This document shows, piece after piece, positions 6,513 to 6,973 of a DNA stretch of 6,973 nt. The position numbers were made by a program, and so were the translations under genes. The stretch's first letter is position 1. Each line of letters opens with the position of its first letter. This DNA comes from Anaerolineales bacterium (GTDB lineage: Bacteria > Chloroflexota > Anaerolineae > Anaerolineales > UBA4823), in NCBI GenBank assembly GCA_022865865.1, contig JALHTN010000084.1, positions 1-6,973 of the forward strand, in the 5' to 3' direction. A model generated the notes under the pieces. It had not been told where the DNA came from. It worked only from the letters and a program-made list of their open reading frames with translations, and searched no databases.

Positions 6513-6542
6513 TTGACATAAAGCATAGAATTTTATTAGAAT
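6513..6542 (+). promoter_or_regulatory. Sigma-70-type promoter for the PlsC-like gene
   Basis: A consensus -35 TTGACA (6513-6518) is followed, after 18 bp, by TAGAAT (6537-6542), five of six matches to the -10. The transcript would start near 6549, giving a leader of about 39 nt. This is the best promoter in the window and suggests steady housekeeping expression. Confidence 0.75.
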
Positions 6543-6574
6543 ATAGGTGAAAAGTATCACTAGCTTACTTAGAA

Positions 6575-6580
6575 AAGGGG
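6575..6580 (+). promoter_or_regulatory. Ribosome binding site of the PlsC-like gene
   Basis: AAGGGG ends 7 nt before the ATG at 6588 and selects that start. Confidence 0.65.
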
Positions 6581-6587
6581 TTTGGAA

Positions 6588-6973
6588 ATGGATGTTTGGT
6601 ACGGATTAGCGAAAGGTGTTGTCAGAACCTACATGGCACTATTCATGGATGGTGTCAAGGTGGATGGCAGAGAAAACTTGCCCGCGGGTCCAAAGATCAT
6701 TGTTGGCAACCATCCCCATGTCACCGATGCTTTCGTGCTGCCTTTCATCATTCAGGAGAAGATCCATTTCTTCATTCAAGAAGATACCTTCAGTTTGCCC
6801 ATCATTGGAAAGATCCTGGAATACGCCGATCAGATCCCGGTAGTGGTTGGCCAGGGTCAGAATGCGCTTGCCTTGGCGCGTGAGAAATTGAAAATGGGTA
6901 ATGCCGTAGGAATATTCCCAGAGGGGCGTATGAGCGGTTCGCGGGAAGTGCGCCGCGCAGGTGCAGGGGCTGC
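6588..6973 (+). CDS. PlsC-type lysophospholipid/glycerol-phosphate acyltransferase, N-terminal part
   Basis: The first 128 codons are present and the gene runs off the right edge. The start is the ATG at 6588, with a Shine-Dalgarno and a strong promoter upstream. The HX4D catalytic motif is H42-x4-D47 in 'NHPHVTDAF', and the glycerol-phosphate binding motif FPEGR is at 110-114. Between them 'FFIQEDTFSLPIIGKILEYADQIPV' (61-85) corresponds to the acceptor-side region. The 'RRAGAGA' end fits the start of the next conserved block. The family moves an acyl chain from acyl-ACP or acyl-CoA to lysophosphatidate or similar acceptors at the cytoplasmic membrane face, in phospholipid synthesis. One oddity: where many PlsC proteins have an Arg in motif II (I-P-V-x-R), this one has V87. 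The exact acceptor is therefore open, and a PlsC-like enzyme for another lipid is possible. It is divergent from the hutH-like gene. Confidence 0.87.
   Translation, partial: MDVWYGLAKGVVRTYMALFMDGVKVDGRENLPAGPKIIVGNHPHVTDAFVLPFIIQEKIHFFIQEDTFSLPIIGKILEYADQIPVVVGQGQNALALAREKLKMGNAVGIFPEGRMSGSREVRRAGAGA

Larger units (their letters stand above)
6164..6587. other. AT-rich divergent regulatory spacer between hutH-like and PlsC-like genes
   Basis: No credible gene is present on either strand in these 424 bp, and no tRNA-like fold was noticed. The spacer is clearly richer in A and T than the flanking genes. Besides the two promoters and the TTAA-site cluster, it holds CCTGAT in four places (6234-6239, 6292-6297, inverted at 6325-6330, 6470-6475). 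It also holds a small dyad TGCAA-5 nt-TTGCA (6344-6358). These suggest regulated divergent promoters, but none matches an operator I can name. Confidence 0.5.

Noticed and set aside
6596..6883. Two alternative-frame open frames inside the PlsC-like gene
   Set aside because: They are out-of-frame shadows. The HX4D and FPEG motifs are in the frame starting at 6588.
1..6973. A novel defence, mobile or biosynthetic system spanning the window
   Set aside because: All six genes belong to recognisable families, in several separate transcription units. There are no transposase, integrase, toxin-antitoxin, CRISPR or repeat-array signs.

Overview
This is a roughly 50% GC bacterial segment carrying ordinary chromosomal genes. 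It holds six protein-coding genes, two of them cut by the window edges. There is no insertion sequence, CRISPR array, tRNA or rRNA. The gene mix points loosely to a Chloroflexota (Anaerolineae-like) genome: a MATE/ANKH-like membrane protein, a pyruvate,phosphate dikinase (PPDK)-type regulatory protein, a HutH-like ammonia-lyase and Shine-Dalgarno-led genes. This placement is an impression from protein style, not a search result.

Layout. Positions 1-1278 (minus strand) hold most of a polytopic membrane protein of the MOP/MATE superfamily; its C-terminus lies off the left edge. A 224-bp divergent gap follows. On the plus strand come a CPBP (Rce1-like, 'CAAX type II') intramembrane protease gene (1503-2465) and, 19 bp later, a bifunctional kinase/phosphorylase that regulates PPDK or PEP synthase (2485-3294). 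These two probably form an operon. After a 103-bp gap with its own -10 element lies a Ste24-type M48 zinc metalloprotease (3398-4528), closed by a strong intrinsic terminator (4550-4591). Convergent to it on the minus strand is a histidine/aromatic amino acid ammonia-lyase, HutH family (4640-6163). A 424-bp AT-rich divergent spacer (6164-6587) holds a near-consensus promoter for the last gene, a PlsC-type acyltransferase that runs off the right edge (6588-6973).

How the genes fit together. There is no single obvious pathway. Membrane proteins and membrane-associated enzymes dominate (transporter-like protein, two unrelated protease families both named after CAAX processing, acyltransferase). 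They are interleaved with two central-metabolism genes: control of the pyruvate/PEP node and amino acid deamination. No hutU, hutI, hutG, PPDK or PEP synthase gene is visible in the window.

The most interesting point is in the ammonia-lyase. The tripeptide that normally cyclises to the MIO electrophile (Ala-Ser-Gly) reads Ala-Cys-Gly here, and several other active-site positions differ from standard HutH. I see no evidence for an entirely novel multi-gene system.
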